Shown piece after piece: positions 17,943-26,140 of a stretch of DNA of 64,000 bases (its first letter is position 1; every line of letters begins with the position of its first letter). The notes under the pieces are model-generated. The model ran no database searches. It had not been told where the DNA came from and worked only from the letters and a program-made list of their open reading frames with translations. The DNA is from Shimia sediminis (GTDB lineage: Bacteria > Pseudomonadota > Alphaproteobacteria > Rhodobacterales > Rhodobacteraceae), in contig NZ_RYZK01000008.1 in NCBI RefSeq assembly GCF_003990645.1, forward strand, positions 1-64,000, given 5' to 3'. The translations under genes and the position numbers were made by a program.

Positions 17943-18584
17943 ATGACAGGCTTGAGAGCGCGTCAGAAAGAAGATCGTAGTCGCAAGATTTTAGATGCTG
18001 CACGCACCCTGTTTGAGAAGAATGGAATCGAAGGCACCAAGATCGAAGATATCGCAAACCATGCGGGGGTCTCTGGTGTCACGGTCCACAACTACTATAG
18101 GACGAAAGCGGGAATCCTGATTAATCTCATCATTGAGAATGATAGCCTATTGCTGGACAAACTGGAGACGCGCTGTACCCAGGAAAATCTATTCGATCTG
18201 AGTGTTATGTTCTCGCGCACTATTGCTGAACACGCCGTAAGCAACTTGAGAAAGGTTGTTTGGCGCCAGGTGATCGCTGCCGTGACAACTGACAACGCCG
18301 GCGACATCGCGAGTGCCTATTTTGAGCAAGACCAAAAGCTAGCTAGATTTTTGATCGGCAAAATCAGATCACTGCAACGAGACGGATGTATCCCGGCAAG
18401 CGTGAACGTTGAACATCTAGGAAAAGCCATCTTTCACTTGCAAAACGCACGCTTCATTCAGTTTGTTTGCTCTGAAGAATTGACGTCAGACGATGTGGCA
18501 CACCGTATTCGAAATGATCTTTCCGCAATGTTCGCCGTCAATCCTCCAGGGAGCGCGGCCGTCAAAATTCACCCGCAGAACTGA
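17943..18584 (+). CDS. TetR-family transcriptional regulator
   Basis: 213 residues. The N-terminal helix-turn-helix is clear: SRKILDAARTLFEKNGIEGT then IEDIANHAGVSGVTVHNYYR at about residues 33-52. The ligand-binding half is unlike any I can name. Preceded by AAGGAG. Divergent from the eight-gene catabolic operon and followed directly by the deacetylase and sulfatase genes, so it may govern both units. Confidence 0.9.
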   Translation: MTGLRARQKEDRSRKILDAARTLFEKNGIEGTKIEDIANHAGVSGVTVHNYYRTKAGILINLIIENDSLLLDKLETRCTQENLFDLSVMFSRTIAEHAVSNLRKVVWRQVIAAVTTDNAGDIASAYFEQDQKLARFLIGKIRSLQRDGCIPASVNVEHLGKAIFHLQNARFIQFVCSEELTSDDVAHRIRNDLSAMFAVNPPGSAAVKIHPQN

Positions 18585-18598
18585 AATTGAGGCCCATC

Positions 18599-19462
18599 GT
18601 GTATCAGCACCCGATAAAGTGGAGTGGCCAAAAGCAGTGCGCCGCATCAATCACGTTTGATATTGATGCAGATTCATTGGTGCGACTTGCTTGTCCGGAC
18701 GACGCGGACCGTCGACTCTCCTCGGTTTCAATGGGGCGATATGGGCCAACTGTGGCTGTGCCTCGCATTTTGGAAACCTATACACGGCTTGGATTGAAGC
18801 AGACTTTTTTCATGCCGGGTTGGGTGATGGAGAACTACCCCGATACTGTCGACGACATCCTGGCTGGCGGCCATGAAATTGGACATCATTCATGGGCACA
18901 TGAAGACCCACTAAAGCACTCAGATGCCCAAGAGGTGGAGCTATTTGAGAAAACCCTTGATGTGCACGTCAAAATGACCGGCCAAAAACCGCGCGGCTAC
19001 CGTGCTCCGGTGTACAGTATCACTCCACAGATTGTACGCCTGCTGATCAAACACGATTTTTTGTATGACAGTTCGATGATGGCGGATGACCTGCCCTATC
19101 AGGTCAACACCAGTGAAGGTAATTTCATTGAGATCCCGCCACACTGGGGCACTGATGATTGGCCACCTTTCGCCCAACTTGCTGAACTTGATTATACAAT
19201 GCCCGTGAGAAGCCCGAGTTCCGGACTGGCCAACTTCTTCGAAGAGTTTAATGCAGCCTACGCTACTGGCGGCTTCTGGATGCCAGTTCTGCACCCCTTC
19301 TTAACTGGCCGTATCGCCCGCTGGCGGTTGTTCGAACAGCGTTTGGAAGAAATAGTCGATCAAGGTGATGTTTGGATCGCCAAGATGGAAGACATCGCTA
19401 GTTACGCCGCCAAGCATGGCAGTTCTATCCGGCAAGAAACCATTTCACTGCCCGCCACCTGA
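18599..19462 (+). CDS. NodB-fold polysaccharide deacetylase / amidohydrolase family protein
   Basis: About 287 residues from GTG 18599, which has GAGG six bases upstream; a TTG at 18587 is in frame. The metal motifs are SITFDIDADS (Asp pair) and GGHEIGHHSWAHEDP (His pair), and GYRAPVYSIT gives the third motif. This pattern is closest to the PuuE/HP0310-like branch, which includes enzymes cleaving C-N bonds of small molecules rather than cell-wall glycans. No signal peptide, which supports a cytoplasmic small-molecule substrate. It lies 15 bases after the TetR gene. Confidence 0.8.
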   Translation: MYQHPIKWSGQKQCAASITFDIDADSLVRLACPDDADRRLSSVSMGRYGPTVAVPRILETYTRLGLKQTFFMPGWVMENYPDTVDDILAGGHEIGHHSWAHEDPLKHSDAQEVELFEKTLDVHVKMTGQKPRGYRAPVYSITPQIVRLLIKHDFLYDSSMMADDLPYQVNTSEGNFIEIPPHWGTDDWPPFAQLAELDYTMPVRSPSSGLANFFEEFNAAYATGGFWMPVLHPFLTGRIARWRLFEQRLEEIVDQGDVWIAKMEDIASYAAKHGSSIRQETISLPAT

Positions 19463-19512
19463 CGTAGATCAATTCCGCAAATTCGCGGAAACCCAATATA
19501 TCAGAGGTCCCC

Positions 19513-21024
19513 ATGAACGCAAAAAACACCCTATTCATCATCGCTGATGAACACACACGGCGCTATTCCGGATGCTACGGTGACCCGGTTGTCAAAACGC
19601 CGTTCCTTGACAAAATCGCGGCCGAGGGCGTCACTTTCACAAAAGCTTACACACCATCACCCACCTGTGTTGCTGCCCGCGCCTGTCTGGCAACGGGTGA
19701 ATGGCTCCATCAGAATGAATATTTCAGTTCTGTTGAAGCATACGACATGACGCGACCCAGTTGGGGCCACCATTTGATTGATAAAGGCCACGAAGTTGTT
19801 TCAGTGGGAAAATTGGGCTACCTGCGGGCTGGACCGGGTAATGGGTTCACCCGCGAGTTTCTGCCAATCCACAACTTGAACGAACTGGGATGGGTACGCG
19901 GGCTTTTGCGAAATCCACTTTCTTTTCCCGAACCCAATGTTGAAGTGGTTGAATTTGCCAACCACGTAGGTGTGGGCGAAACAGATTACACAAAATATGA
20001 TCGTGTCGTCAGCGAAACCGCTTGTGCCTGGCTCCGTCAGGCCGCCCAACGCGAACATGACAAGCCCTGGACCTTGTTTGTCTCCCTGACCAGCCCACAT
20101 TACCCACTGATCTGTCCGCAAGAATTCTGGGATCTTTATGACGATGACGAAGTGGGAACAGCCCACCGCGGACCCGACATTGAAATCCACCCGCTGATGC
20201 AAGAACTGCGCAAGTTTTATAATTACGATGATCATTTTGACGCGGATCTGGCCCGCAAAGCGCGGCGCGCCTATTTTGGGCTTTGTTCGTTCACCGATTA
20301 TCTGGTTGGCAATCTGTTGACAACGTTGGAACTGGCCGGGCTTAAGGACGATACCCGGGTTATCTATACGAGTGATCATGGCGAAATGCTGGGCAGTCAC
20401 GGCCTGTGGACCAAATTCCAGATGTATGAAGATTCAGTGGCCATCCCAATGCTGATGTCCGGACCGGATATTCCTCAGGGCGTTACTTGTGACACGCCTG
20501 TTTCGCTGATCGACCTTTATCCTACCTTGATCGAAGCAGCTGGCGAACCGCTGAACGAGCGGGAAGAAAACCTTGATGGCGTCAGTCTTTTCAGGATCAT
20601 TGAGGGGGAAAAGCCTGAGCGGTTTGTGCTGAGCGAATATCACGACGGCGGGGTTTCTACCGGTATCTTCATGCTGCTTAATGGCCCTTGGAAATACATC
20701 TACTATCCAGGCTTCCGACCGCAGCTTTTCAATCATGAGACCGACCCAAACGAGGATGTTGACCTCGCAGAAGACCCCAACTTTGCGAATGCTTTGGCAG
20801 AATGTGAAAACGCTCTTCGCTCAATGCTTGATCCTGAAAAGGTCAATGCTCGTGCATTGGAAAAGCAAGCGGCCATCATCGAAAAATTGGGCGGGTATGA
20901 TGCGATCAACAATATGGAGCAATCCGATATCTTCATTGAAGTCGAAGCGCTATATGTGAACAACGCAGAGTTGCGCACACCTTGTGATTTGCTAGTAGCA
21001 AGTGAAGCTATAGTGCCGGAGTGA
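19513..21024 (+). CDS. Sulfatase (formylglycine-dependent family)
   Basis: 503 residues. SPTCVAARACLATG at 49-62 contains the cysteine (about residue 52) that is converted to formylglycine; the motif reads C-x-A-A-R instead of the usual C-x-P-S-R. Metal ligands include IIADEH near the N-terminus and YTSDHGEMLGSHGLWTKF at about 295. Length and DHG context fit choline-sulfatase and phosphonate-monoester-hydrolase relatives. No signal peptide, so cytoplasmic, as in choline sulfatase. Together with the deacetylase before it, it may trim a sulfated and amidated substrate taken up by the nearby importer. Confidence 0.85.
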   Translation: MNAKNTLFIIADEHTRRYSGCYGDPVVKTPFLDKIAAEGVTFTKAYTPSPTCVAARACLATGEWLHQNEYFSSVEAYDMTRPSWGHHLIDKGHEVVSVGKLGYLRAGPGNGFTREFLPIHNLNELGWVRGLLRNPLSFPEPNVEVVEFANHVGVGETDYTKYDRVVSETACAWLRQAAQREHDKPWTLFVSLTSPHYPLICPQEFWDLYDDDEVGTAHRGPDIEIHPLMQELRKFYNYDDHFDADLARKARRAYFGLCSFTDYLVGNLLTTLELAGLKDDTRVIYTSDHGEMLGSHGLWTKFQMYEDSVAIPMLMSGPDIPQGVTCDTPVSLIDLYPTLIEAAGEPLNEREENLDGVSLFRIIEGEKPERFVLSEYHDGGVSTGIFMLLNGPWKYIYYPGFRPQLFNHETDPNEDVDLAEDPNFANALAECENALRSMLDPEKVNARALEKQAAIIEKLGGYDAINNMEQSDIFIEVEALYVNNAELRTPCDLLVASEAIVPE

Positions 21025-21065
21025 GAGTTAAAGTTGCAGGTAATGATGGAAAGGATATCCCCTGG

Positions 21066-21879
21066 GGCTGTTGCACTAATCGGTTGAGGCTGACCTTGTA
21101 CCTTTGGGTTGCAGCGGATTATGCGGCTTTGAATAGCTGAAAGTTGAACAGGATTTCTCCCTGAACGCCAGGTTGTTTATGATGAATGTGGTCGCGCTTG
21201 ATGGTGCGTTTAGTCTTTATCCCGCGCAGGGTTGCTTTGGCCGTTCGCAAGGAACGAAAGCTCTGTCGGTATCCCAATAGCCGCTTCATGGCGGCATGAT
21301 CGCTTTCGATCAAGTTGTTTCGCCACTTTCGGTCAGTATGTCGAATGCTGTCAAAATGCGGAACATAGCGAAAGTTGATTTCGCGAATAACACGCCGATA
21401 TGTCTGTGCCTTGTCGGTAACGATTGAGACAGGTCGGTGGAGACCAACACGCTCAATCGCTTTGTTCAGAAGGGCCTTGGCGGCTTTGGTGTCCCGCCGT
21501 GCAGTAAACCGGAAGTCGACCATCTGGCCGTTTGCGTCAACAGCACGCCAGAGATAGCGCCACTTTCCGACGACACGGATGTAAGTCTCATCAGCGTGCC
21601 AATCTACACTGGCGCGGCGTTGGTGTTTCTCGGTGCGCTTGGTCAACTCGGGGCCGAACTTCTGAACCCACCGAAACACGGTCGAACGATCAACTTCGAT
21701 GCCTCGTTCGGCCAGCAAATCCGCGACATCCTGATAGGACAGTGGAAATCGCAGATACGAGCGAACGGCGCAAAGAATGATGCTACACGGGAAGCGATGG
21801 TGTTTAAACAGCGATCTACGCGGCATGGACAACCTCAAAACACAGCACGTCCCCAATGTTTGCGATTAATGCAACAGTC
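21066..21879 (-). mobile_element. IS6-family insertion sequence
   Basis: Ends GGCTGTTGCACTAATCG at 21066 and, on the other strand, GACTGTTGCATTAATCG at 21879 form inverted repeats with two mismatches in 17. The 814-base length and the single transposase fit the IS6/IS26 family. The 8 bases on each side (TCCCCTGG and ACCTTCAG) do not match, so no target duplication remains, consistent with a later deletion or recombination. The element truncates an IS3-type orfA at 21884. Confidence 0.85.
21119..21826 (-). CDS. IS6-family transposase
   Basis: 235 residues from the ATG at 21826 (MPRRSLFKHHRFP). A helix-turn-helix region, DVADLLAERGIEVDRSTVFR, precedes the DDE domain, in which WHADETYIRVVGKWRYLWRA, VTDKAQTYRRVI and NLIESDHAAMKRLLG hold the three acidic residues. 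Length and motifs are normal, so it may be active. Confidence 0.88.
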   Translation of the reverse strand: MPRRSLFKHHRFPCSIILCAVRSYLRFPLSYQDVADLLAERGIEVDRSTVFRWVQKFGPELTKRTEKHQRRASVDWHADETYIRVVGKWRYLWRAVDANGQMVDFRFTARRDTKAAKALLNKAIERVGLHRPVSIVTDKAQTYRRVIREINFRYVPHFDSIRHTDRKWRNNLIESDHAAMKRLLGYRQSFRSLRTAKATLRGIKTKRTIKRDHIHHKQPGVQGEILFNFQLFKAA

Positions 21880-21883
21880 ACCT

Positions 21884-22081
21884 TCAGCTTGGCATTCTGA
21901 TCCTCCAGCGCCTTCGGCCGCGCGGCCTCCGACACTTCCATGCGCTATATTTGGACTTCAGCTTGTAAAGGGTCGCCGGGCTCAGGCCGTGCCGACGGCA
22001 CACCTCAGCCGTCGACATCCCGGCATCTTGCTCTTTGATCATCCCGATGATTTGCGCCTCGGTGAAACGGCTCTTGCGCAT
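21884..22081 (-). pseudogene. IS3-family orfA, truncated
   Basis: The first 45 residues (MRKSRFTEAQIIGMIKEQDA and CRRHGLSPATLYKLKSKY) are the helix-turn-helix of an IS3-type OrfA. After about 21940 the frame shifts, and the IS6 element cuts off the rest. No orfB adjoining. Confidence 0.82.
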
Positions 22082-22111
22082 TCGTCTGCTCCAAAATAGG
22101 TTGGGCAGGCT

Positions 22112-22400
22112 CTACTTCATGGTAAGGGATTTGCTGGGGTCAGGTCAGGCACCGGCGCATCATCTCGGCCAAACGGGGTTCGAACTGAAGCTCGTGTCCT
22201 CTGTGGGCTTGGCCCGGACACGTGAGGCCCTGCATGACAGCTGGGGCAAGAGCGATCCGAGAGGCGCTCAGGTCATTCTTCATATGCTGGAAATTGGTGC
22301 CGTGCAGTTCTTCTACGATCCGCTGGCGCCAGGTACTTCCGACATTCAGGAACTGTCGAAGAAACATGAGATTGTTTCGCGGTCGACGACCGAGCTCTGA
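22112..22400 (+). pseudogene. Unrecognised coding-like remnant
   Basis: A frame of 96 residues ending at 22400 has GC-rich third positions and reads FELKLVSSVGLARTREALHD then ILHMLEIGAVQFFYDPLAPG. A second coding-like stretch follows to about 22586 in the next frame (FFRETERFQRSSLTDWFLAL). I do not recognise either. They lie between two decayed IS3 pieces and are probably fragments of one broken gene. Confidence 0.35.
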
Positions 22401-22514
22401 CACCGCATCCTGACCAATTACCTGACTCTGTTTTTTCGCGAAACCGAGCGATTTCAAAGAAGCTCCCTGACAGATTGGTTCCTGGCGCTTCTTGAGGAGT
22501 ACCTGTCGCCACAA

Positions 22515-22815
22515 ATGATCTCGGTCATGACCGGTGTTGCTTCAGGACACGGCAAGCACGCCGCTCAGAAACCTTGAACCGGCTACGCACATGCTCGATG
22601 CAGACCCGGCGGTGGGCGGGACTCAAAAGTTCCTCTTCGCAGCTTCCGACAGGATCAGCTTATCCAGGGTCAGATCAGAAACCGCTTTCCTGAGACGCTC
22701 GTTCTCCTTTTTGGAGCCGTTTGAGTTCCTTCAGCTGGCCGGTGCCAATACCACCGTATTGCTTGCGCCAATAGTAATAGGTCTGCTCGGTGATACCCGC
22801 CTCGCGGATCACATA
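22515..22815 (-). pseudogene. Second IS3-family remnant (end of orfA, start of orfB)
   Basis: On the minus strand, VIREAGITEQTYYYWRKQYG and QLKELKRLQK give the C-terminal part of an OrfA. A frameshift follows, then SDLTLDKLILSEAAKRNF, and the opening of an OrfB (SPAHRRVCIEHVRSRF and SERRACRVLKQHRS). It stops abruptly. This is a different IS3 relative from the piece at 21884, because the OrfA sequences do not overlap in kind. Confidence 0.75.
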
Positions 22816-22949
22816 CACTGAGCAGACTGTCGATCCCGCCCACCTTCGCACAGCCCTGGACGATCGGAACCCCTAGCCTATCGGCTGGGCCAGAATTTTC
22901 CAAGAGAGTGCGAAGCTCTTGTTTCGGAACCAAGTCCGCTTTGGCCCAT

Positions 22950-23651
22950 TCAAAGGAGTTGTTCTTTAGACAATCCCGCACATTCGGCTGTGTACAGAAT
23001 ATGCTCCTTCATTGACTCTCTAGCAGCAGCCGGGTTTCCTGCCTGTAATGCATCGATCAGGGTTCTGTGCCCAATTATCGAGATACGCATTTCTTCCGAT
23101 TCGGCTCGAAGTACTGGTTGGCGTTGCGTTTCCCACATTTGGTCTTTGAAATGGCGATATAATGATGCCAGCATTTGATTTGGACAGTTGTTTGCTATGC
23201 ACTCATGGAACGCTATATCCGCTTCAATGTGGGAAACAATTTCCATTTTGTTCCAAGATGCTTCCATTTGATCCGTCAGCATTTTCAGCTCTGCAACAAT
23301 CTTGGAATTTACCGAGATTGCCAGCAACGACACCATTTCGCGTTCAAGAAAAAGGCGCGTTTGAAAGACGCTTTGTAAAGGATACTCCTTGATCTGGCGC
23401 CATGGAACTTCTTCATTTTCAGAAGAAGGAAGCTTGCGTGAAACAAACGTGCCGCTCCCCGGCTCAATAGTAATGAAGCCTATGTTTTCTAACAGCAAAA
23501 GCGCCTCTCGGAGTGTAGCTCTGCTTACGTTCAGGCTGTCTGCAAGTTCTCGTTGAGACAGTAGGCGCTCGCCTTCCTTCAGTCGCCCGGAACGGATCAT
23601 GGATTGAATTTCCTGTGCTGTGGACAGCGGTTTCGATAATTTGAGTTGCAT
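22950..23651 (-). CDS. GntR-family regulator, FadR/FCD subgroup
   Basis: 233 residues. Winged helix-turn-helix at about 8-72 (LLSQRELADSLNVSRATLRE and FITIEPGSGTFVS), then an all-helical FCD sensor domain with EADIAFHECIANNCPNQML and IIGHRTLIDALQAGNPAAAR, which carry the usual Asp and His metal ligands. Divergent from the importer gene at 23825. The gap holds two TGGTnnnACC(A/G) boxes of the FadR type, so it probably represses the importer until an amino-acid-like or organic-acid ligand is bound. Confidence 0.9.
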   Translation of the reverse strand: MQLKLSKPLSTAQEIQSMIRSGRLKEGERLLSQRELADSLNVSRATLREALLLLENIGFITIEPGSGTFVSRKLPSSENEEVPWRQIKEYPLQSVFQTRLFLEREMVSLLAISVNSKIVAELKMLTDQMEASWNKMEIVSHIEADIAFHECIANNCPNQMLASLYRHFKDQMWETQRQPVLRAESEEMRISIIGHRTLIDALQAGNPAAARESMKEHILYTAECAGLSKEQLL

Positions 23652-23766
23652 AGCTCCAGTTCCCTAAGGCATTGACATCCAATGGCAAATCACATCCGGG
23701 CTAAAGTACCAGCTTCGATGTAACAATTTATGTTGCATTTCAGCCTATATTCGTCAATGGTCTGTC

Positions 23767-23795
23767 TGGTCTGACCGGTCTGAATGGTCAGACCA
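23767..23795. promoter_or_regulatory. Paired GntR/FadR-type operators
   Basis: TGGTCTGACCG at 23767-23777 and TGGTCAGACCA at 23785-23795 both follow the TGGTnnnACCA pattern known for FadR-subgroup GntR proteins. The centres are 18 bases apart. They lie 30 to 58 bases before the importer start at 23825 and 116 bases or more from the divergent GntR start at 23651. Confidence 0.65.
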
Positions 23796-23824
23796 ATTGT
23801 TGCAAACAAACGGAAGAGGATACT

Positions 23825-24613
23825 TTGGTACATTCAAAGAGAATTAAGTCATCGATCTTGGGAATCGCCACGGCGGTGGTAGCGTCAACGTCTGCGATCG
23901 CGGCGGACCTTACTGTCGGCGTGAATGTCGGGAATGTCCCTTGGGAGTTTCAGCAAAATGACGGGCAGATTGTAGGCTTTGAAGTTGATTTGATCAACGA
24001 GATCGCAAATCGACTTGGAAAGTCGGTCGAGCTCCAGAACACTGCTTGGGAGGGGATCTTTACGGCAGTGCGTTCCGGCCGAGTAGACGTAGCCATCGCG
24101 TCAATCACAATAACCGACGAACGGCTGGAGTCGATTGGGTTTGCGCAACCCTACTATGACAGCGACCAGTCACTGGTTGTTATGGCTGACAGCGGCATTT
24201 CCACTCTGGAAGATATGCGGGGCAAAGTTGTTGCCGTGGACGCTGGCGCAACAGGCCACATCTGGGCTGACGAAAATCAAGCAGAAGTCGGGTTCGCTGA
24301 AGTCAGAACTTACCCCAATATCAACTCATCCATCCTGGATTTGAGCGCAGGCCGCGTTGACGCATACATTTCTGATATTCCGGCAATGCAATACTATGTT
24401 CGCGACAAACCGCAGTTTTCCGTCGCCGAACGAATTCCTACGGGCGAGCGCTATTCGATGATCTTCGCCAAAGGCTCGCCTCTGATCGCTGATGCTGACG
24501 CTGTTATCTCAGAACTGAAGGCAGAGGGATTCTTAGATAGCCTTCACGAAAAATGGTTCGGAGTACCTGCGGACGAGACATCTTCGACCGTCCAGGTACG
24601 GGAAATTCCGTAA
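23825..24613 (+). CDS. Polar amino-acid ABC binding protein
   Basis: 262 residues from TTG 23825, with AGAGGA four bases upstream; no ATG or GTG fits. Signal peptide runs through ILGIATAVVASTSAIAA. The mature part has LTVGVNVGNVPWEFQQNDGQ, VRSGRVDVAIASITITDERL and LSAGRVDAYISDIPAMQYYV, as in GlnH/FliY-type proteins. It lacks close likeness to the binding protein at 12443-13216, so the two importers probably take different ligands. Confidence 0.88.
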   Translation: MVHSKRIKSSILGIATAVVASTSAIAADLTVGVNVGNVPWEFQQNDGQIVGFEVDLINEIANRLGKSVELQNTAWEGIFTAVRSGRVDVAIASITITDERLESIGFAQPYYDSDQSLVVMADSGISTLEDMRGKVVAVDAGATGHIWADENQAEVGFAEVRTYPNINSSILDLSAGRVDAYISDIPAMQYYVRDKPQFSVAERIPTGERYSMIFAKGSPLIADADAVISELKAEGFLDSLHEKWFGVPADETSSTVQVREIP

Positions 24614-24648
24614 CCACTGCGGATTGCTGAAAGCCGCAATACTAATGG

Positions 24649-24677
24649 AGCTGCATGGCGAATGCCGTCATGTAGCT
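24649..24677 (+). other. Stem-loop after the binding-protein gene
   Basis: AGCTGCATG and CATGTAGCT pair (one G-T) around GCGAATGCCGT, itself partly self-complementary. It sits in the 100 bases between the binding-protein stop and the permease start, the same place as the stems at 4867 and 12402. Probably tunes expression downstream. Confidence 0.5.
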
Positions 24678-24712
24678 TTGCAAAAACTCCCGGCTGAGTG
24701 AAAGAACCCCTG

Positions 24713-25384
24713 ATGGAAATTCTTGATACATTCTTTAACATCGACGTTTTGCGGCGAACCTGGCCGTTGCTGGTTTCTGGTCTGGGAACGACCCTATCGC
24801 TAAGCGTCGTCGGCATCGTCGCTAGCATGATTTGGGGTCTTCTTTTGGCTCTTGGTCGGCTGTATGGCAATTTGCCAATTCGATTCCTGGTCGGCGTCTA
24901 TATCGACTTCTTCCGTTCCATTCCACTTCTGGTCTTGTTGATTGTCATCTACTATGCCCTCCCCTTCGTGAGTGTGAAATTCTCTCCATTTACCTCCGCT
25001 GCTCTCGCACTGATCCTTGTGGCCGGGGCTTATGCCGCTGAGATTTTTCGGGCGGGAATCCTGGCCGTCCCAAAAGGGCAATTTGAGGCAAGCGAAGCTC
25101 TTGGGCTGAGCTACTTCAGCATGATGAAGGACGTCGTTCTACCTCAGGCCGTAAAGGTCGTGATTCCCCCGCTGACGAACAACAGCGTGAATGTTCTGAA
25201 GGACACGGCGCTTGCATCAGTCGTAGCGATGCCCGATCTGCTTAAGCAAGCAACACAGGCTCAGTCGCTGGCAGCAAACCCTACTCCCCTTATTGGAGCA
25301 GCTATTATTTACGTGCTGATCCTATGGCCCCTGGTTGTTATCGTGTCGCGCCTTGAAACACGTTTTGCCACTGAGGAGCGGTGA
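24713..25384 (+). CDS. Polar amino-acid ABC importer permease
   Basis: 223 residues from ATG 24713; a GTG at 24698 is in frame. Five membrane helices and the loop [20 protein letters not shown]. Only one permease is encoded here, so the channel is probably a homodimer, as in GlnP-type systems. It ends in TGATG overlap with the ATPase gene, indicating coupled translation. Confidence 0.9.
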   Translation: MEILDTFFNIDVLRRTWPLLVSGLGTTLSLSVVGIVASMIWGLLLALGRLYGNLPIRFLVGVYIDFFRSIPLLVLLIVIYYALPFVSVKFSPFTSAALALILVAGAYAAEIFRAGILAVPKGQFEASEALGLSYFSMMKDVVLPQAVKVVIPPLTNNSVNVLKDTALASVVAMPDLLKQATQAQSLAANPTPLIGAAIIYVLILWPLVVIVSRLETRFATEER

Positions 25385-26121
25385 TGGAAAATTTCATCGA
25401 CATTAAATGTCTCAACAAACACTATGGACACTTCCATGCACTCAAAGATGTGAGTCTCCAAGTTTCCGAAGGTGAAGTGGTCTGTGTGATTGGTCCTTCT
25501 GGGTCAGGAAAATCCACATTGATCCGCTGTATCAATATGCTGGAAGAGTTCGATCCAAGCAGTTCGATCGTGGTGGATAATATCCCGGTCAAGAAGGGTA
25601 AGTCCCTAAGGGAGATACGTGCCGAGGTCGGTATGGTTTTCCAATCCTTCAATTTGTTCCCACATCTGACAGTGTTGGATAATGTTATGCTCGCGCCGAA
25701 ACGAGTTCGGAAGGCAAATGCTGACGAACTTCGAGAGAAAGCGCTCAGCCTTTTGGACAAAGTCGGCATCTCTGCTCAGGCTGACAAATATCCCAAGCAG
25801 CTATCAGGTGGTCAGCAACAGCGTGTTGCAATTGCCCGCGCGTTGGCGATGGAGCCAAAAGTCCTGCTCTTTGATGAGCCAACGTCCGCTCTCGACCCCG
25901 AAATGGTGGGCGAGGTGCTGGATGTGATAAAAAGCCTCGCGCACACCGGCGTGACAATGGTTGTTGTAACCCACGAGATGGGCTTCGCCCGTCAAGTCGC
26001 CGATAGGGTTGTGTTCATGGATGGTGGAGAGTTCGTAGAAGCAGGAGAACCGGCCGAGATATTCGACAACCCCAAAGAAGAACGAACACAAAAATTCCTT
26101 CAAGCCATTTTGAACCACTAA
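25384..26121 (+). CDS. Polar amino-acid ABC importer ATPase (GlnQ-like)
   Basis: 245 residues from ATG 25384, which overlaps the permease stop; GAGGAG precedes. Walker [10 protein letters not shown], signature [18 protein letters not shown], Walker [16 protein letters not shown] and the H-loop VVTHEMGF are all intact. Completes the importer with 23825-24613 and 24713-25384. Confidence 0.95.
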   Translation: MENFIDIKCLNKHYGHFHALKDVSLQVSEGEVVCVIGPSGSGKSTLIRCINMLEEFDPSSSIVVDNIPVKKGKSLREIRAEVGMVFQSFNLFPHLTVLDNVMLAPKRVRKANADELREKALSLLDKVGISAQADKYPKQLSGGQQQRVAIARALAMEPKVLLFDEPTSALDPEMVGEVLDVIKSLAHTGVTMVVVTHEMGFARQVADRVVFMDGGEFVEAGEPAEIFDNPKEERTQKFLQAILNH

Positions 26122-26140
26122 TATCTAAGGAGAAACTAAC

